From positions 1,860,001 through 1,924,000 of the forward strand of contig CBDFHN010000002.1 in assembly GCA_965247735.1 (NCBI GenBank): 64,000 nt of DNA. Reading direction: 5' to 3'. Source of the stretch: JAOXRU01 sp965247735. Lineage in GTDB: Bacteria > Bacteroidota > Bacteroidia > Flavobacteriales > Flavobacteriaceae. The position numbers were made by a program, and so were the translations under genes. Positions 62,630-64,000 of the stretch are shown piece by piece; the first letter of the stretch is position 1, and every line of letters starts with the position of its first letter. The notes beneath the pieces are model-generated. The model was not told the DNA's origin and ran no database searches. It worked only from the letters and a program-made list of their open reading frames with translations.

Positions 62630-63112
62630 CTATAAATATGTACTATCAAAACCTAAAGGCATTATATCTTTTAAAGATTCGGTCTTAAAAACTTCTCCTT
62701 CTTCTCCCATGAAATAAATTTCTATAGGTGATTTTTGCTTAAATTCATACTCTGCTATTGATTGCCTACACGCTCCACATGGTGCAGCAGGTTTTTTCAC
62801 AACATAACTTTCGGAAGAAACAGTTATGGCTATGCTTTTTATTGCAATATTTGGATTAGTAGCTCCAGCATGATATATGGCTACTCTTTCTGCACAAAGT
62901 CCAGATGGATATGATGCATTTTCTTGATTGCTCCCTGTTACAATTTCACCATTTTCTAACAGTAAAGCTGCTCCAACACTAAATTTTGAATATGGAGCAT
63001 ATGCTTTCTCTTTCGCTTCTATTGCATGCTGCATTAAGCTTTTTATTGCGTCCGGAAGTTCTTCTATATTTTTATAAGCAACAATAGCTGCTGTAATTGT
63101 AAATGTCCTCAT
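62630..63112 (-). CDS. cdd: Cytidine deaminase
   Basis: A 160-residue deaminase converting cytidine or deoxycytidine to uridine or deoxyuridine. The zinc site is Cys73-Ala-Glu75 (GLCAERVAIY) with Cys112 and Cys115 (PCGACRQ), the three-cysteine tetrameric type. It also has APYSKFSVGAALL near residue 39, which binds substrate. Its start is 7 nt after the porV stop. The order porV-cdd-pdhA is one I recall as common in Flavobacteriaceae. Confidence 0.95.
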   Translation of the reverse strand: MRTFTITAAIVAYKNIEELPDAIKSLMQHAIEAKEKAYAPYSKFSVGAALLLENGEIVTGSNQENASYPSGLCAERVAIYHAGATNPNIAIKSIAITVSSESYVVKKPAAPCGACRQSIAEYEFKQKSPIEIYFMGEEGEVFKTESLKDIMPLGFDSTYL

Positions 63113-63119
63113 ATATTAT

Positions 63120-64000
63120 TTAATCTTCGTATCGATCACCTAAATTAAAGGTTAACGAAAACCTTAGCGTATTCTCCAAAGGGTTTTTAACTGCCGAACT
63201 AGAAAACAAATAAGACAAATCTACCTCACCTACATTAAATTTAAAACCAGCACCAAGGGTGAAAAACTTTCTAGCACCTTTTTCTTCTGCTTCATTAAAA
63301 TACCCACCTCTAAGGGAGAATGCATCCTGAAACACATATTCTGCACCTAATGCCCAGGTTATTTCTTTAAAAGAATCTGTAAACTCAAAAGATTTGAATA
63401 TTCCACTGACAAATCCAATTCTTTGGTATTCTTCAATATCTTGTGTTGTATTTCCTTTTGGAATTGGAACTAGTAATTTATTAAACTCTGTGGTAACTGC
63501 CAGCTTACTTTCTGAATCAAATATAAAATCAAAACCAACACCTAATTTCATATTAGTTGGCAAAAAATCACCTGTTAGGTCATTTGAAATATCACCATCG
63601 TAATTAATTTTTGGTCCAATATTGGAAATATTCAACCCTGCTCTTAAAATACCATCAAAAGACGAAAAAGCTCTCTCTCTTGATTGATAAAATGCAGCAA
63701 TGTCAACTCCAAAAGAACTGGCTGCAGAAGCATCAGCTCCAGTTGGTATTTTTAAATTAGAACGTATATATCTGGCTCCTATCCCCATCGAGAATGTCTC
63801 ACTAAGCTTTAAGGCATATGAACCGTCTAATGCTAATTCGTTTGGTTTGACTGTGGTAACTTGTCCATCAGCAGTACTTCTAAGATCTATCTCTCCTAAA
63901 CCAAAATAACGTAACGAAAAAGCAAAAGAACTTCTTTCATTAAATTTATTATAAAAGCTTAAATTCATTAAAGAAATATCATTCACTAGCTCTGCTAAAT
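63120..64000 (-). CDS. porV: PorV, type IX secretion outer membrane protein (5'-truncated by the window)
   Basis: The frame is open to the window edge: upstream of residue VNDISLMNLSFYNKFN the codons read LAEL, so this is the C-terminal about 293 residues of a longer protein. Beta-barrel segments such as SFAFSLRYFGLGEIDLR, LSETFSMGIGARYIRSNLKI and ALGAEYVFQDAFSLRGGYF, and the end LENTLRFSLTFNLGDRYED, fit PorV/LptO (FadL-like barrel). PorV shuttles T9SS substrates from the translocon to the attachment complex with PorU. No GTG at 63986 should be taken as a true start. Confidence 0.92.
   Translation of the reverse strand, partial: LAELVNDISLMNLSFYNKFNERSSFAFSLRYFGLGEIDLRSTADGQVTTVKPNELALDGSYALKLSETFSMGIGARYIRSNLKIPTGADASAASSFGVDIAAFYQSRERAFSSFDGILRAGLNISNIGPKINYDGDISNDLTGDFLPTNMKLGVGFDFIFDSESKLAVTTEFNKLLVPIPKGNTTQDIEEYQRIGFVSGIFKSFEFTDSFKEITWALGAEYVFQDAFSLRGGYFNEAEEKGARKFFTLGAGFKFNVGEVDLSYLFSSSAVKNPLENTLRFSLTFNLGDRYED

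Noticed and set aside
63120..63986. GTG at 63986 as the porV start
   Set aside because: The frame continues open to the window edge with residues fitting PorV, so the gene is truncated by the window and not started there.

Overview
The window is AT-rich chromosomal DNA of a member of the Bacteroidota, almost certainly a (probably marine) Flavobacteriaceae. The evidence is a SusC/SusD pair, type IX secretion (T9SS) components (PorV, PorP/SprF, a type B sorting-domain substrate, a PorE-like OmpA protein), the order porV-cdd-pdhA-aceF, almost no Shine-Dalgarno sequences, and promoters of the Bacteroidota form TTG/TTTG-N18-23-TAnnTTTG. No species name can be given from sequence alone. No rRNA, tRNA, CRISPR array, prophage or insertion sequence was recognised.

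Region by region. (1) 1-12331, minus strand: one uninterrupted superoperon rpsL-rpsG-fusA-rpsJ-rplC-D-W-B-rpsS-rplV-rpsC-rplP-rpmC-rpsQ-rplN-X-E-rpsN-H-rplF-R-rpsE-rpmD-rplO-(secY, cut by the window edge). It has no tuf gene, and a 154-nt hairpin-bearing spacer separates rpsJ from rplC. (2) 12332-13825: a 1.5-kb stretch without a supportable gene. About 1.1 kb of it is strikingly G-poor on the + strand (80 G against 308 C by hand count over 1140 nt) and contains A21 and A19 tracts in similar contexts. (3) 13826-18245: a SusC/SusD pair with no neighbouring glycan-degrading genes. (4) 18317-28364: housekeeping and hypothetical genes (RlmB, rhomboid protease, RarA, DUF5723 protein, YjjG, polysaccharide-deacetylase-like protein, RadC, PaiB-like, Mpl). 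(5) 28747-35407: a T9SS cassette of a giant type B adhesin-like protein, PorP/SprF and an OmpA/PD40 protein. (6) 35493-46388: Obg, a fused HPRT-adenylate kinase, PurK/PurE, M3 peptidase, a sigma factor with a zinc-finger partner, a UbiA-like protein and GcvP. (7) 46549-49009: a compact ketosynthase III / methyltransferase / glycosyltransferase group of unknown product. (8) 49006-58781: DUF3857-transglutaminase membrane protein, PafA-type phosphatase, MlaE/MlaF, DUF389 protein, mannose-1-phosphate guanylyltransferase, SprT-like protein, SDR. (9) 58781-64000: M28 peptidase, pyruvate dehydrogenase E2 and E1-alpha, cytidine deaminase, and PorV cut by the right edge.

Most of the window is ordinary core genome. 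The points most worth a second look are the G-depleted intergenic region with its poly-A tracts, the in-frame HPRT-Adk fusion, the structured rpsJ-rplC spacer, and the small KAS III/methyltransferase/GT2 cluster. No convincing new defence or mobile system was seen.
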